A DNA stretch of 64,000 bases from Cymbidium sinense (GCA_021442155.1 CM038222.1:61416266-61480265); one strand, 5' to 3'. Numbered from the stretch's first letter, positions 1 to 12,690 are shown. Notes: generated from the sequence alone by a model not told the origin. Numbers and translations are program-made.

Positions 1-149
1 ATATCAACATCATGAGAATGATACTAGATTGTCCGTCGACTTCGAGTTATTCAAGGATGGTTCTTGACATTTCCGCCATCGCTTGTCAACCGTTAAACCA
101 TCCATGGAGTTTCAAGAAATTCTTTCTACAAGAACAGAAACTAGCTTTT

Positions 150-620
150 GAATGCTCCAAAACCGTCGATCCGACGAGGACAGCTGACGCCTCTTTCGAG
201 GGAAAATCGGAGCTCTAGATGAACTTGCCTTGAATGCCTCCAAACCCGGCCGGTCCACGAGGACATTTGACGAGAGAAAATCAGTCTCAGATGAATCTGG
301 AATGCCTTAAACCCGGCCGAAAAATTGAAGCCTCTTCGAGGGAAAATCTGAGTCTCGGATGAACTACTGCCTGATCGCTTAAACCCGGTCTGGCCCACGA
401 GGATATGACGCCTCTTTAGGGAACCGAGCTCGCCAGATGAACTACGAGCTTGAATGCCTCCAAACCTGGCCGGTCCGACGAGACAAATAAGCCTCTTTGA
501 GGGAAAACCAGCCAGATGAACTACGCTTTGATCGCCCAAACCCGCTGGTCCGACGAGACATGACGCCTCTTCGAGGGAAAATCAGTCTCAGATAACCACG
601 CCTGACGCCTCAACGACCTT
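150..620. repeat. Degenerate minisatellite, about six 66-85 bp units
   Basis: Six successive units share the order: CGACGAGGACA-like start, GCCTCTTTCGAGGGAAAATC-like middle, CAGATGAACT and AAACCCGGCCGG-like end. Units differ by many short indels. The block is GC-richer than its surroundings and resembles a tandem array from an LTR or 3' UTR of a retrotransposon, but no termini were found. No long frame survives in it. Confidence 0.75.
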
Positions 621-994
621 CTTAAGAAGAAGAAAACACTGAGCATATGATGTGTATCTTCTCCTCGGCCCTGGGGATTTTATAGACCCCCTATATGGGC
701 AAAAAGGTAAAAAAAAATCGCAAAAAATGGGTGAAAACCGCAGAAAATGGACAAACGGACAAAAAAACCCCTCATCGTCGCTACGCAGAATGTCCGGATG
801 GGTCCATAACCCTCAAACCTTCATCGCCGTGCATATCGAACCCCGCACCCGCTCGCGATCATAATTCTTCCATGAAGATCTCTTCTCTCAAAATGTATGG
901 TTAATGGACGAAATTTCATTGAAGAATTTGTTATTTTCAAATATTTGGCATATATATTTTAGATGACAGATAATGTATCCAAAATAAGGAATAA
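621..994. other. Intergenic DNA, possible retroelement remnant
   Basis: Low-complexity A-rich words (about 710-770) followed by a moderately GC-rich stretch to 860. It may belong with the minisatellite on its left. No exon, terminal repeat or polyadenylated element end could be identified. Confidence 0.4.
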
Positions 995-3003
995 CCGATA
1001 TGACACTTAAAATACTACTAGAAACACCTAATCTTAATGTCAAAAGTAAGTTGATCCTAAGTTGAAACTAGCCGAAATCAAGCACTTAAAATATCATTGA
1101 AAACTTTGGGATATCGTTAAATCTAAATTTTTAAACATGGAGTGTTTATATAAATCGATCTGACGATGGGATCTAACAAGCCCAAGATCTCATAATTTTG
1201 ACTTCATTTGAGCATTCAAATACTTAAAATACATCAAATGATCAAATGAATCATTTTGAGCCGTTCGATGGAGTGGAGTGATTCGAATTTTGCATGTATT
1301 TACAGAAACGTCACTCCTTTAATCTATAAATAACCCCTCATTCTTCACATGAAAGGAGCGCAAAGAGGAGAGCTCAAAGCTTGAAAATCCTCCAGATAAT
1401 CGCCCACCACTGACGGTGGCCACCACCCCTGCATATCAACCACCACTGGTTGATTGCCGTCACCGCCACGCTGATCTTACGCATCTCCGCTGTCGCCATC
1501 ACACCGACCATCAGCGGAACCATCGCGCGTCATCATTGACCACCGACGGCCATCGCTGCCGACTACATCGCCATTCCTCCGCTGACTATCGCCGGCCATC
1601 GTTTGGTTATCACCACGACGACTCTTCATCGCCGGGCCGAATTCCCTCACCCAATCATCTACTACTACTCAGAATCATATTAAACATGAACATGAATATA
1701 ACTGTTGTCGATTTTATTCTCATTGTCGCTCTTTCATACAATTGTAATCCGATACCAATCCGTTATCGGAAACTTTGTACTCAAACGTATACATGTGGAA
1801 GATTTTACCGCCGCCCCGCTGATTTTTTTCCTCTTTCGAGATTTTTCCACATAAAAGGAGTTTTTTTATTAATTCCTCAAACACCGGTGGCCGATTTGCA
1901 ACAAAGACATTTTTTATTCTACAAGAACTAATTTTCTAGCACGCAATAATTCTTATTCTACATCATCTATAGCTGCAATCATTCAACAATGGTGGAATCT
2001 CAAGCATTACTCAACAGGAAAGAATGAATAAGAAAATTCATAAAATCAAAGTGAAAAAGTTAAAAATAAGGCTAGTGATGATGAAGGTGGAAAGAGTTTT
2101 AAGAGAGTTTTCAATAGCCTCAAATGATATACTTAGATATGACCTGGTTGGTGATTATGAATCTGATATGACACCGAAAATTCTACCAAGCATGAACCTG
2201 ACGTTAAAACAAATTAATCCAAGTTGAAACTCGAAATCAAGAACTTAAAATATCATTGGAAACTTTGGGATATCGGTTAAACTCCTAAAAGCTCTCAATC
2301 ATGAGTGTTTATACAATCGGCGCCTCGACGAGCGGATCTAAAGCCCAAAATCTCAAAATTCGACTTCATTTGAGCATTCAAATATTTAAAATACATCAAA
2401 TGATTAAAGGGATCATTTTGAGCCATCCGATGAAGTGGAGTGATGAAGTTTTGATGTATTTACAGACGCCACCTCCAATCTAAATAGCTCATTCCTCATA
2501 CGAGAGTCAAAAGAGAGAGGAAAGAGGCCAAGCAAGAGAGAAAGAAGATTCTAAAGCGAAAATCCTCCAAGACAATCATGTCACCACTGACGGTTGTCAA
2601 CCACGCCCGCCGCCGATCTTTGCGTCAATCTCCGCCGGTCACCATCATGACGACATCGCCGTCGTTCCTCGCTATTCACCATCATTTGTTATCACTAGAA
2701 TGTTACAACCCGAACGCGACTACTATTGTTGTTGTCGATTTTGGATTCTTGTCACGCCTTTCATTTACATTATGTAATCTCGCTATCTAAAATTTACTCC
2801 AAAAAAATATATAGAGTTTTTTTGCAGTCGTTTTTTTCCCTCTTTCGAGGTTTTCACATAAAATTTTGAGTTTTCTTGTTTCATTTTAAATACTTTGAAT
2901 TTCAATGACAAGACATAAACTTTCACTCTACCGCAACTAATTTTTTAGCATGCAATAATTTAAATCTAGAGTCTCCATTTTCATAATCTCTAGAATCTCC
3001 ATC
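995..3003. mobile_element. TRIM-like or internally deleted LTR element with two direct repeats
   Basis: Two direct repeats, about 995-1988 and 2163-3003, begin with similar GATATGACAC words. They share colinear blocks: TATCATTGRAAACTTTGGGA, GACTTCATTTGAGCATTCAA, ACATCAAATGAT, CACCACTGACGGT and a CCTCTTTCGAG-containing 3' part. Only about 170 bp separates them and it codes for nothing recognisable. A TGGTGGAATCTCAAGC sequence right after the first repeat is a poor match to an initiator-Met primer-binding site. No convincing target-site duplication was found, so the exact ends and the strand are uncertain. A simple segmental duplication is the alternative. Confidence 0.5.
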
Positions 3004-3727
3004 ACCGTGTAAGACCCAGCACGATGAGAGCAACGTAAAACTAAAAGTTAGAGAAAAACAAAGCTTGATTTGATTGTATCGCTTTTTAATTCTATATTTT
3101 ATGATGGTTTCATTATGATTTCAACGGCAAAAGATATTCTTTAATGCAATTTGAAAGGTTCTAAATTAAAAGAAGAAGAAGAAGAAATTGGTTGTATGCC
3201 GTGGAAGGGGTCAATTCCAAAAAGCAAAATGTTGGAATTCGAACACTCAGTTGAGAGAAGATAGAAGTATGTGGTGAAAGTAAAGCAATGATGAATGCGA
3301 CGTGGTGAGATTAGTCAGAACACCCACAAGATGTGGGTTATACATTGCAGAGATACTCTCTGTTCTAAGTGCAAAGAATTCTTGAGCTTTCATTTCGGGC
3401 TTATTTATTTATTTATTATTTTACAAGTAATTTAATTCATCTTGACCTTAATTTATATGTACACTTTTTTTTCAAAAAAATTTCCAACAAACTGTTAATT
3501 AAAGCTTGATAGTATGATCTTATCGTAACAATTATCCAATCCATTTATTCATGTTGAATTTTGTTTGAGGTGCAAAAAATTATTTCGCACCATAATATGA
3601 TTCATGGCTAAATAATATGAATTCCATCAATCAAACAGATCAAAAGAAGAAGCTCATTATAAACATAGCCAAAATCCTGTGTAGCACTAAATAGGAAAGA
3701 TTGAAAGACAAGGATTCATAAAACTGA
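3004..3727. other. Intergenic DNA, no gene seen
   Basis: AT-rich single-copy-looking sequence. No recognisable exon, terminal inverted repeat or retroelement motif. Confidence 0.5.
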
Positions 3728-3735
3728 ACCAAAAC

Positions 3736-4212
3736 TAGGGCTGCAAATGAGCAGAGTCGAGCATGGACTTGTTCGAGTTCAAGCTTGTTTATCATTATTG
3801 AGCTCAAGTCGAGTTTTTAGAATGGTGTTCAAGCTCGAGCTCGTCTTGTTCGAGCTTGACTTGAGCTTGTTTGCAAGGTCGGTTCAGATTGGGCTTATCG
3901 AGCCTGTTAACAAGTAGTTCATTTAATGAAATAAACAAGCTTTAATCGAGCTTATTCGCGACCAGTGTGTTGAGAAATATAAATGATCTTGTTAATAAAG
4001 TTAATCGAACTCCTTAACGAGCTCACAGCTTTAAATGATACTATTCATGAACATAAATGAACTAAACAACAACAAGTTGTTCAGGCTTGTTCATTTATCA
4101 ATCGAGAATTTATAAAAGTGTTCAAACTCATTCAATTAGTTAATCGAACGAACATGAACAAGCTCTAATCAAGTCGAGAGGTTTGTTGAACGCCGGTTCA
4201 TTTGCAGCCCTA
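3736..4212. mobile_element. hAT-type MITE, 477 bp
   Basis: Perfect 15-bp terminal inverted repeats, TAGGGCTGCAAATGA at 3736-3750 and its reverse complement at 4198-4212. They are flanked by an exact 8-bp target-site duplication, ACCAAAAC (3728-3735 and 4213-4220). An 8-bp duplication and a TAGGG-type terminus define the hAT superfamily. The interior is rich in GAGCTCGAGCTTG and GTTCAAGCT words and has no coding capacity, so the element is non-autonomous. The intact ends and duplication suggest a fairly recent insertion. Confidence 0.9.
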
Positions 4213-4220
4213 ACCAAAAC

Positions 4221-4490
4221 AACTGGGTTAAGATTAACGATGATGATTTAAATACCTATAACTGATGTTAGATTCAATTGTTAACAGTTTCAGATCCAAA
4301 ATTTTGTAGCACTGAACAAAAAAAGAGAAGAAGAAGAAGAAGAAGAAGAAGAAGAATGAGGAATCATAAAGTCAGTCCAAACTAATTGTGATAAGAATGA
4401 TAATAATGATGATAATCATATTATAATGCCTGAAGTTAGATTCAGACTGGTACCATTCTTTCAACAAAATTCTAACTGGAAGCAGGCTAA
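4221..4490. other. Intergenic DNA with a (GAA)n microsatellite
   Basis: Contains a GAA repeat at about 4326-4356. It lies just beyond the probable poly(A) signal of the minus-strand gene at 4654-5337. Nothing else recognised. Confidence 0.5.
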
Positions 4491-4491
4491 T

Positions 4492-4497
4492 TTTATT
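4492..4497 (-). terminator. Probable poly(A) signal AATAAA of the BLT-like gene
   Basis: Minus-strand AATAAA about 157 nt downstream of the stop codon at 4654. It is the first canonical hexamer after the gene. Plant poly(A) signals are loose, so this is only likely. Confidence 0.45.
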
Positions 4498-4653
4498 GCC
4501 AAAAAACCTAAAAAGACAATTATTCTAAGCATTACCTCAACAGGTACCCAACTTTTCCAAACTATAATGAGTAGCAGCAGCTAAACTGAAGTCATCGCAC
4601 TGCTAAACTCTGCGAATCAGCCACAACCCCCAAATTCCCGGTATTTTTCTGCC

Positions 4654-5337
4654 TTAGCAAAACCCTAAGCTGAGATTTCTGACACTCCAAATTCTTATCG
4701 GCGCGCCCCTTCTCCTCCCCAATGCTGGCGACCGAGCCTTAGCAGCCGTCCTCGGAGACTCCATAAACCCCTTCCCACCCTTCTTGATGTGCATATTCTC
4801 CCTCCCTTGCTTCCCTTTGCAATCGATCTCACCAGATCTAGACACACCAAACATCGCAATCTCACGCATCTTTTCCTCGAGGACGATCGCGGCCTCGGTG
4901 AGCTTCATTTGCACGCGCTCCTCACGCCACGCGTCGGCGTATTTGAGCATTCGGCGCTCATCTTCGGCTTCTTGTATGGCGCGGTCGGCGGCGTCGCGGC
5001 AGCGCGCGGCCTCAGCCTCGGCCTCCGCGCGGAGGCGGCGCTCCTCAGCGAGCTCGATGGAGAGTGATCTGGTGAAGGATTCAGCATCTCGGCGAAGACG
5101 GCGCTCGAACACCAGATCGGAGCGGAGGTTGTCTATCTCGGTGCTGGGGAGGGCGAGGTCGTCCAAGGGATGGGAAGGGGATTCAATTCCTTCGAAGGGG
5201 AGGAGATGATGGGCGGGATCATGATGGGATTCAGAAGAAAAATGGGGGTTTTGGTAGACCTTCCAAGGAAGAGAGGAAGGAGCGCCCATGGCTGTGCTGA
5301 TGAGCTCCCCCGCTTCCGTGGATCGGGAGACTGTCAT
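4654..5337 (-). CDS. BRANCHLESS TRICHOME-like coiled-coil protein (227 aa)
   Basis: Single open frame without introns. The frame stays open upstream to a GTG at 5394, but a plant nuclear gene needs ATG; the first in-frame ATG is at 5335-5337, giving 227 aa. Residues about 65-160 form a charged coiled coil rich in E/R/A. At 137-146 is WREERVQMKL, followed by LTEA and LEEK, the signature of the plant family that includes Arabidopsis BLT and its larger relatives. In Arabidopsis BLT acts in trichome branching and interacts with STICHEL; that role is known for the family and only inferred here. The basic C-terminal tail (about 174-227) has no known domain. GC content is far above the flanks and the frame has no breaks, unlike the transposons nearby. 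Exact orthology is unproven. Confidence 0.85.
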   Translation of the reverse strand: MTVSRSTEAGELISTAMGAPSSLPWKVYQNPHFSSESHHDPAHHLLPFEGIESPSHPLDDLALPSTEIDNLRSDLVFERRLRRDAESFTRSLSIELAEERRLRAEAEAEAARCRDAADRAIQEAEDERRMLKYADAWREERVQMKLTEAAIVLEEKMREIAMFGVSRSGEIDCKGKQGRENMHIKKGGKGFMESPRTAAKARSPALGRRRGAPIRIWSVRNLSLGFC

Positions 5338-5383
5338 CCGTTTTTGAGGTGGAAGCAAGCACCCGATGTTGAAGATGAGAATT

Positions 5384-5394
5384 GTGGGTCCCAC
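5384..5394 (-). promoter_or_regulatory. GTGGGTCCCAC palindrome, TCP-type site
   Basis: A perfect 11-bp palindrome containing GTGGGNCC, the class II TCP factor consensus, 47-57 bp upstream of the BLT-like ATG. It probably lies in the 5' UTR or core promoter. Binding is inferred from the motif alone. Confidence 0.35.
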
Positions 5395-5436
5395 CTAACC
5401 AATAGTATGCTTCCTTTTGTTCGCATGTACCATATC

Positions 5437-5442
5437 CACGTG
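5437..5442 (-). promoter_or_regulatory. G-box CACGTG
   Basis: CACGTG within CCACGTGTCGG, a G-box/ABRE-type site for bZIP or bHLH factors, about 100 bp upstream of the BLT-like ATG and between it and the TATA-like sequence. Motif match only. Confidence 0.4.
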
Positions 5443-5468
5443 TCGGCTGTCAATTTTTTCTCAAAAAA

Positions 5469-5478
5469 TTATATAAAT
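5469..5478 (-). promoter_or_regulatory. TATA-like box of the BLT-like gene
   Basis: Minus-strand TTTATATAAT about 132-141 nt upstream of the chosen ATG, at the point where GC-rich gene sequence gives way to AT-rich DNA. If used, the G-box just downstream would lie in the transcribed leader or at the start site. In such AT-rich flanks a chance match is possible. Confidence 0.35.
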
Positions 5479-5499
5479 GTTAAAAATAAAATTACATGA

Positions 5500-7434
5500 T
5501 TGGTTATACAATAGGCCTCAATTTTGAGACAAGATAATTACATATTAAATAAATTAAATTAAATTATATATCCTTCTCAAAAAATATTTTGTTGAGTTAT
5601 TTTTACTTATTAAGATATTTATTGACAGATTTATATCATTGATCTTATATATTATCATAAAATTAATATGATATTAAGTATTATAAATAAAATAAAATAA
5701 AATAATTAGATAAGTACAAAAAAATATCTTGACAAATTATTTAGATAATGAATGATTTTAAGTATGCATAAAAAATTTTCTTATAATAACTGTAATATAT
5801 TTCATAAGAAAAAAAAAATAAAAAAACTAAAATTAGTGCTTTCAATTAAAGATATATAAGTCATCTACTTTTTTTCATCAAATTTAATCAATAAATAAAC
5901 TTTATTAAAAATGAACATTTAAATCATCAAATAATTATTAAACTATCAATATTAATAATCTTGATCATGCATTTGATGATAATTGTATAAAAAGATAATT
6001 TTATATAGAATTAATGATTTTTGCCTACCATTTTATATTATTTTAAAATTAAGATCACATGATTAATTAAAGTTTATAATATAATAAATATATATAGATT
6101 AACTTTTATTAATATTACATGACAATTTAATCATTTATTATGCATATAAAAGTACAAAAAAAATATTTTAACAATATACAAGTGCCCAATATATTTTTAT
6201 ATTTATATTTCGTTAATTAAAATCATTTCATTCATATAATTTATTATTTACAACTTGTATATGTATTTGGTTATAAATTATTTTAAAAAAATAGTTATAT
6301 TTTAAAATGGATTTTATTTTATGATGTAATTGAAATCATTAGTGTGTATATTTACTATAATAAATACAATATGGTATGTTGTAGAATCATAATTGGCCAT
6401 TTAAAAGGATCTCTCAAGAAGCACAACAATGCATACTCTTTCAACATATGGGCAACTTAAAGATTTACGCCTTTAAATATATAAATATTGATAGATCTTC
6501 ATAAAATATATGTATTAAAATATTAATGATTATTCAAATTCAAATTTCAATAAGTTATAATCAAATTAAATGTCTCTGTGAGACAAATACATCAATGTCA
6601 AAAATAATTTGATTTGAATTCAAATGAGTGTATATTAAACACTCGAAGTATTATTAAAATGTTAAAGCATTAATTGAAGGGTCAAATAAATTTTGAATCA
6701 ATCATGTTTTCATTAAAATAAAGCGACACGATGAGAGGAATTTAATGAGCTTAAGATCATTCAGATCCTAAATCATTAAGATACTTAAATGTTTAAAGAA
6801 TAATTTATTATTAAAAGAATTAATATGAACTTTTCAATATAATTTTTTGAGATATTAGCTAATTTTACTGAAAATATGACTCCGAGATGCTAAAAATATG
6901 ATAATATTTTCATTATGAAAGTGGAGGAATAGAGTTAAGAGCTAAGTTTGAGTGTTTGGAGCTTAAAAAATACTATTAAGCTATTTCAATCACTCTGAGT
7001 TTGTCTTTCACATTTAGAAGAAAGAACTAAATACGAATTTAATTTTTGAGTGATATATAAAAGTAAAATTTTAATGATTTCAGAATGATTTGAAATATAT
7101 TAGAATGGTCATTTTAGGATTTCAAGGCCGATTCAAATTTCAAACGTCAAAGGTAAAGTAAAACGATTCCCATTCCGACCCTACCACCGCCACCACCGGT
7201 TGTCGCCGTCGGCCATCTGACATCATTGCTCGATAATCTCAAAAAATATTTTACATTATATTTACCAAACAAGAAAAGAAATTCACGATTAGTTTTCAAT
7301 CAAACAAGTTAAAGTAATCCAAATACACTACATTTCTTTTACACTATATTCGCCATTTTACACTCTAAATACAGAACCAAACAAACTCTTAAGAACTATT
7401 ACTGCCCAACTATTATCATATGCTAGCTATTATA
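5500..7434. other. AT-rich intergenic DNA, no gene seen
   Basis: Very AT-rich to about 6400, then mixed sequence with a short GC-rich CACCGCCACCACC-like patch at about 7180-7215 that resembles patches in the direct repeats at 1.4-1.6 and 2.6 kb. It may contain eroded LTR fragments. No open frame, terminus or RNA gene could be supported. Confidence 0.5.
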
Positions 7435-7561
7435 ACCTAATGATAATTATTTATTAAAAATATAATTAGCAGCTAGTCGTCATCAAACGGACGACTGGCC
7501 ATCTCAGAAAGTCGTCCGTTGATGACGACTCTTTTTTTTTTTCTTGGTTTGTAACGGAGGA

Positions 7562-7598
<37 letters not shown>

Positions 7599-7976
7599 TT
7601 TTTTTTTTTATAACGACGGGTGAGAGAGAGAGAAGAGAGAGAGGAAGATTTTATTTTTATTAATTTTTTTAAATAATATAATTATTTAAAATATATAATT
7701 TAAAAATATTTTTATAAAATATTTAATAACTAAATATTTATATATTTAGTTATTAATTTTATTATATATATAATTAAATATATAATTTAAAAATATTTTT
7801 AATTATATATATAAATTTATAAATTTATTTAATATTTTTTATTAATTAATATAATTATGTATATATATATAATTTTATTAATTTTTGTTAATATATAATA
7901 TAAAATATTTAAAATATATAAATAAATAAATAATTAAAAGAATAAATTATATAAATATTTTATAAAATATAAATAA

Positions 7977-8017
<41 letters not shown>

Positions 8018-8122
8018 CATATATATTTATAAATTTATTTAGTTATTTATATGTTTAAATTATATAAATATTTTTAAGTTATATAAATAATTTAAAAATA
8101 ATTTTTTTAGAATATTTTTAAT

Positions 8123-8177
<55 letters not shown>

Positions 8178-8942
8178 TAATATAAGTCTTTAATAATAAT
8201 AATAATAAAAATATAAAAATATAAAATATAAAAAAAATAAATAAATAAATAATTTTTAATAAATAAATAAAGAAATGAATAAATATATATATATATATAT
8301 ATATAAAATAAATAACTAACTAAATATTTTATAAATATATAAACTAAATATTTATATAATTTACAATTATTTATTTATTTATTTATTTAACTAATTATAT
8401 ATTTTAAAAAAATAAATATTTTTAAATAAATAAATAACTAATTATATATATATATATATATAACTATTTATTTATTTATATATTTTAAATATTTTTAAAT
8501 TATTTATATAACTTAAAATATTTATATAATTTAAATATATAAATAACTAAATAAATTTATAAATATATATATATATATATAATTATTTTATTTATATAGT
8601 TTATAAAATATTTATATAATTTATTCTTTTGTTTATTTATTTATTTATATATTTTAAATATTTTTATATTATATATTAACAAAAAAAATTAATAAAATTA
8701 TATATTATACATTATATTAATTATAATATTAATAAATTTATAAATTATATATTTAATTATATATATAAAAAATTAATAACTAAATATATAAATATTTAGT
8801 TATTAAATATTTATAAAAAATATTTTTAAATTATATATTTTAAATAATTATATTATTTAAAAAAATTAATAAAAATAAAATCTTCCTCTCTCTCTCTCTC
8901 TCTCTCCCCGTCGTTATAAAAAAAAAAAAAAAAAAAAAAAAG

Positions 8943-8975
<33 letters not shown>

Positions 8976-9095
8976 CCCGCCGTTCTCCCCGCGTTACAAA
9001 AAAAAAAAAAAAGAGGTGGCCAGTCGTCCGTTTGACGGAAGACTAGGCCTATTAATTATATTTTTTTTCGTGTTTAAATAACTAATTATCATTAA
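7435..9095. repeat. Long AT-rich palindrome / foldback element, about 1.66 kb
   Basis: Inverted arms meet near 8.25 kb. Outer parts pair as CATCAAACGGACGACTGGCC (7488-7507 region) with GGCCAGTCGTCCGTTTGACG (9018-9037 region). Inward come poly(T)/poly(A), (GA)n/(CT)n tracts, TATAACGACGG/CCGTCGTTATA and AAGATTTTATTTTTATTAAT with its complement, then (AT)n-rich arms. The left end alone holds a smaller hairpin of about 22 bp (7474-7530). Homology of the ends extends to TAATGATAATTA on both sides. No coding capacity; a foldback transposon or MULE-like MITE is likely, but no clear target-site duplication was found. Confidence 0.75.
7566..7594. repeat. (GA)n microsatellite
   Basis: About 14 GA units inside the left arm of the 7.4-9.1 kb palindrome. 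Matching (CT)n tracts occur at about 8884-8906 and 8946-8976 in the right arm. Confidence 0.85.
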
Positions 9096-10470
9096 TCTTA
9101 ACCTATTTTAAAAATAATCCCATTATTTTTAACTTATTGTTGACTAATCTTTATACAATAGATATATAAATAATCATTCACAACTTTGTAATATCATATT
9201 ATCTAATTAAAAAAAATTTCAAATTTTATAACTCCAAATAGATCGTGGGTTATTTAGAGCGAATCAAGTCCTATAATTGTTTTTTTTTTTTTTTTTGTGT
9301 TTTCACATTAAAAAATATTGCAATCTCTCATCAATTTTATCTCTGTGTATGTTTAATATTCCTATTATGCTAAAATTTGATCTATGTTTATCATTGAAAA
9401 TTTTTAAGCATGAAATATATATATATATGTAAATATTGAATTTTAAATGTCACATATATAAATACATGAAATTATATGATATGTAAGCAGATCTTTCATA
9501 ATAATGCAATGAACCCACAGCCCTATAATCAAAAGATTCTTCCACAATATTTACTCAAAGTCAAAGAATGAGTCGAGCCCTAAGCCAAAAATTTTAATAC
9601 AAACTTAATTTATAATATTCATATATAATGTTTGCCAAATTTAGAGTATAATAATACATTTTCAAAGGAAGTTCCCAGTAATTTTGATAATTGTTCCAAA
9701 TGTTCAATTAATGATTAATATCTGAATTTTTCTTGCATGACTTAGCCCAACTTATTTTTTTTTTAAATGTGGAATATTCTTTTATGCGCTAAATATTTAT
9801 TTTATTTTATTTTTAAATATTTATATACATATCACACAATATTTATATATTTATATATCTAATACATAAAATTAAATATTTACTTATCTAATATGCTAAA
9901 AATATATACATTTTATTTTTTAAAAGTCAATGATATATATATATATATTTATTTATTTATTTTATTTTGGCTGAGTTGGGTTGGGCCCGGACTATATATA
10001 TATAATTATATATATATCATCACGAGGTGATCATTAGAAATATGAGTCTTAGGTGGGTTGGGTTGGTTGAGTTTGGTTGGGTTGTATATATAGATGTGAT
10101 GAGCTTTAATATGCCTTCATACATAGGTCTCATAGCAATATATTTGTATTTATAAATATATAATATTTTAATTATATTTATCTAATAATTTAACTATATT
10201 TATTTAATAATTTAATTATATTGAGAGATAATATATGATATGTAAAATCAAAGATATCCACAATTAAAATAGTCTTTTTCTTGAACTAATTATAATTTTT
10301 ATTCATATGCAAATACTTACATTTTTCATATAAATTAATATTTTTAAAATAATAATGAAGACACATCTCATTCCAAACGTTCGTTCACCTCTTTCACTAT
10401 TTTAATAATTATCATTTTACATAACAAAATATTTTAATAATAAATTATGAGTGGGAGATATTAAAGGATA

Positions 10471-10523
<53 letters not shown>

Positions 10524-12690
10524 ATCTTATAACTTAATTGAAATAAGTATTTAGCATTATGAATTAATGAGCAAAGCTTAAGTGAATATATGAGCCTTAT
10601 GGTTGCCATATGGTGATTTCATGTGAAGAAATATTTCCTTCCAATGGTAGTTATCAGTTAAGCTTATGAAGTATAATTTATTTAATTATTTTGAATTTTT
10701 TTGTGTTCAATATATAATTATTTACATTTGTGATAATATAATAGAGGTTCTATTTGGGTTAATGATGCCATCTGTGGAATATAAAAGAGACAGCAGATTT
10801 TTTTGATTTTTTTATTTATTTTTAATATTTGAGATGCTCATTTAATTTCTTTGTAAGGTGTCATATGGCACATACTATATACAAAGATAAATAAATTATT
10901 TTTATTGGTAGATTTTTAAAGGACATTTTGTTTGAGCATGAATCTCGATGTATGTATTATTGGATGTCTCTTAAGATCAAGATTCGAGTCATTTGAACAC
11001 TACTTTACGTAAATATGTAGTCGAGCTAGTCATCTTGATAAAGTAAACTCAATGATGCCGCAAGTCAGCCTAGCTAATATCGTCAAATTGTCATCGTGCG
11101 ATCGTCATTTGACCACTTATCGGATCGTCGTCTGGCCACCATCATTGGGCTACTGCTCGAGCACTTTTGTCGATCCATCGCTCGAGCACTTTTACCATCA
11201 TCAATCCACCGACTGGCCATAATCACTGGACCGCCTCCCAACTACCTTTACTAAATTCCTACCCATTATTGTTAGTCACCATAAGAGGGTCGCGAGTATT
11301 GTGATTATTGTCATTGCCGCCATTGCGGCCGTTGATTCTGCTCAATCACCTTCATTAGATCGGCCATTTATATTGTCGTTGATCCATTCGATGATCATAT
11401 GATTGTATTTAACTAGACAATTGTCCTATCTCATATATTTATCATCATTATCGATTATATTATCCGAACCATTAGCGTCCAGCTACACCATCACTAGCTA
11501 ACACCATTACCTTCACAATTGCCAATAATATTGACGTACGCAATAAACATATTGTGCCGCCTATATGATTGGCAACTGTTATTGACAATTGCTATCACAT
11601 ATACGCTAAAGTATGATATCGACACAATCATCGCTTATATTGGTGTATAATTCCTATAATTCATGCATATTGTATCATATTAACTCCTTTCTTGATTGCG
11701 AGGAAGAGTATCACTATATATATTAGTAAAACTATTTCAATTGAATTAAGCCCTAACTTTTCTTTTATCTATATGCATTGAATCTTTGTACAAAGCTAAG
11801 ATAAATATATTCTCTCTACTACCGAGACACAAATATATACACACACTTACAGATCTAATATTTAAATTTTGATATATCAAAAATTTGTAAAATAAAATAT
11901 AGTCCACATTGCAACAGCAATTAGGCAACTACAACTTAGCGCCATTTGTAAAAGCTGAAAGTGATGAGAGTTAAATAGCAAAATAAATACAATAATAATC
12001 TGTTTAGATACTCTGAAGATTGTTGCTCGGTCCAGTTACCAGAATTTTATTTTATCCGCATTAAAATTTAGTTCATAATATAAAATATTTTATTCTAATT
12101 AAGTTTTTTAAAAATATAATAAAATCATTCAATTCACAGAAGAATAAAACAAAGATTATTATTGTTGTAATAATTTTAATAATTATAGACTGCGCAATAA
12201 TTTCAAAAAAGATTTATAATTTGTATACTCTTATTTATTTCATGGGCAAAGTATTTACAATAAAAATGATAATAGTGATGATTGTACATAATTTAATTTA
12301 GAATAGTAAAATTAATAAATTATTATATGATTTTAATTAAAAATTTAATTTAAAGGTAAATATACTTTGTGTCCGGTCTTAGTGTTTTGATGCCATTATC
12401 ATTATATTTGTTTATTAGTTTATTTTAATATTTGTTTTAATCTATAGAAGTTTAAATTTTTTCAAATTAAAAATTTCTACAATCATGAATAAAGAAGATG
12501 GGCTACTCAAGCCTTATTTGAGGCTGGATTTCAAATTAGGGCAAATCTAGAGCCTAATGTATTCAATCTTGAACAAAACTTGATCCCCAAAATTTCCATT
12601 TTGACAATCTATCAATAGTTTTGAAGAGCCTATTTAGAATCTATAGTTTAAGTCAAATCGCTTTTAAGTCAAATCGCTTGTTCCATCAAT
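9096..12690. other. AT-rich intergenic DNA with microsatellites
   Basis: No gene seen. Holds a long (AT)n run at about 10472-10520. A GC-richer block at about 11040-11540 is full of degenerate CATCGTC/CGTCGTC/CACCATC words and looks like an eroded LTR or satellite fragment. The open stretch near 11746-11928 (minus) has no recognisable protein features. Confidence 0.5.

Noticed and set aside
1416..1931. 171-codon plus-strand frame, His/Arg-rich
   Set aside because: Lies inside one of the direct repeats (1.0-2.0 kb); its counterpart in the second repeat is not open in the same frame and the composition is CACCGCC low complexity.
4784..5209. 141-codon plus-strand open frame
   Set aside because: Shadow of the minus-strand BLT-like gene: repetitive Ser/Arg composition and no motif.
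7850..8850. Possible origin or matrix-attachment region from extreme AT content
   Set aside because: AT richness alone is no evidence; the stretch is explained by the foldback palindrome.
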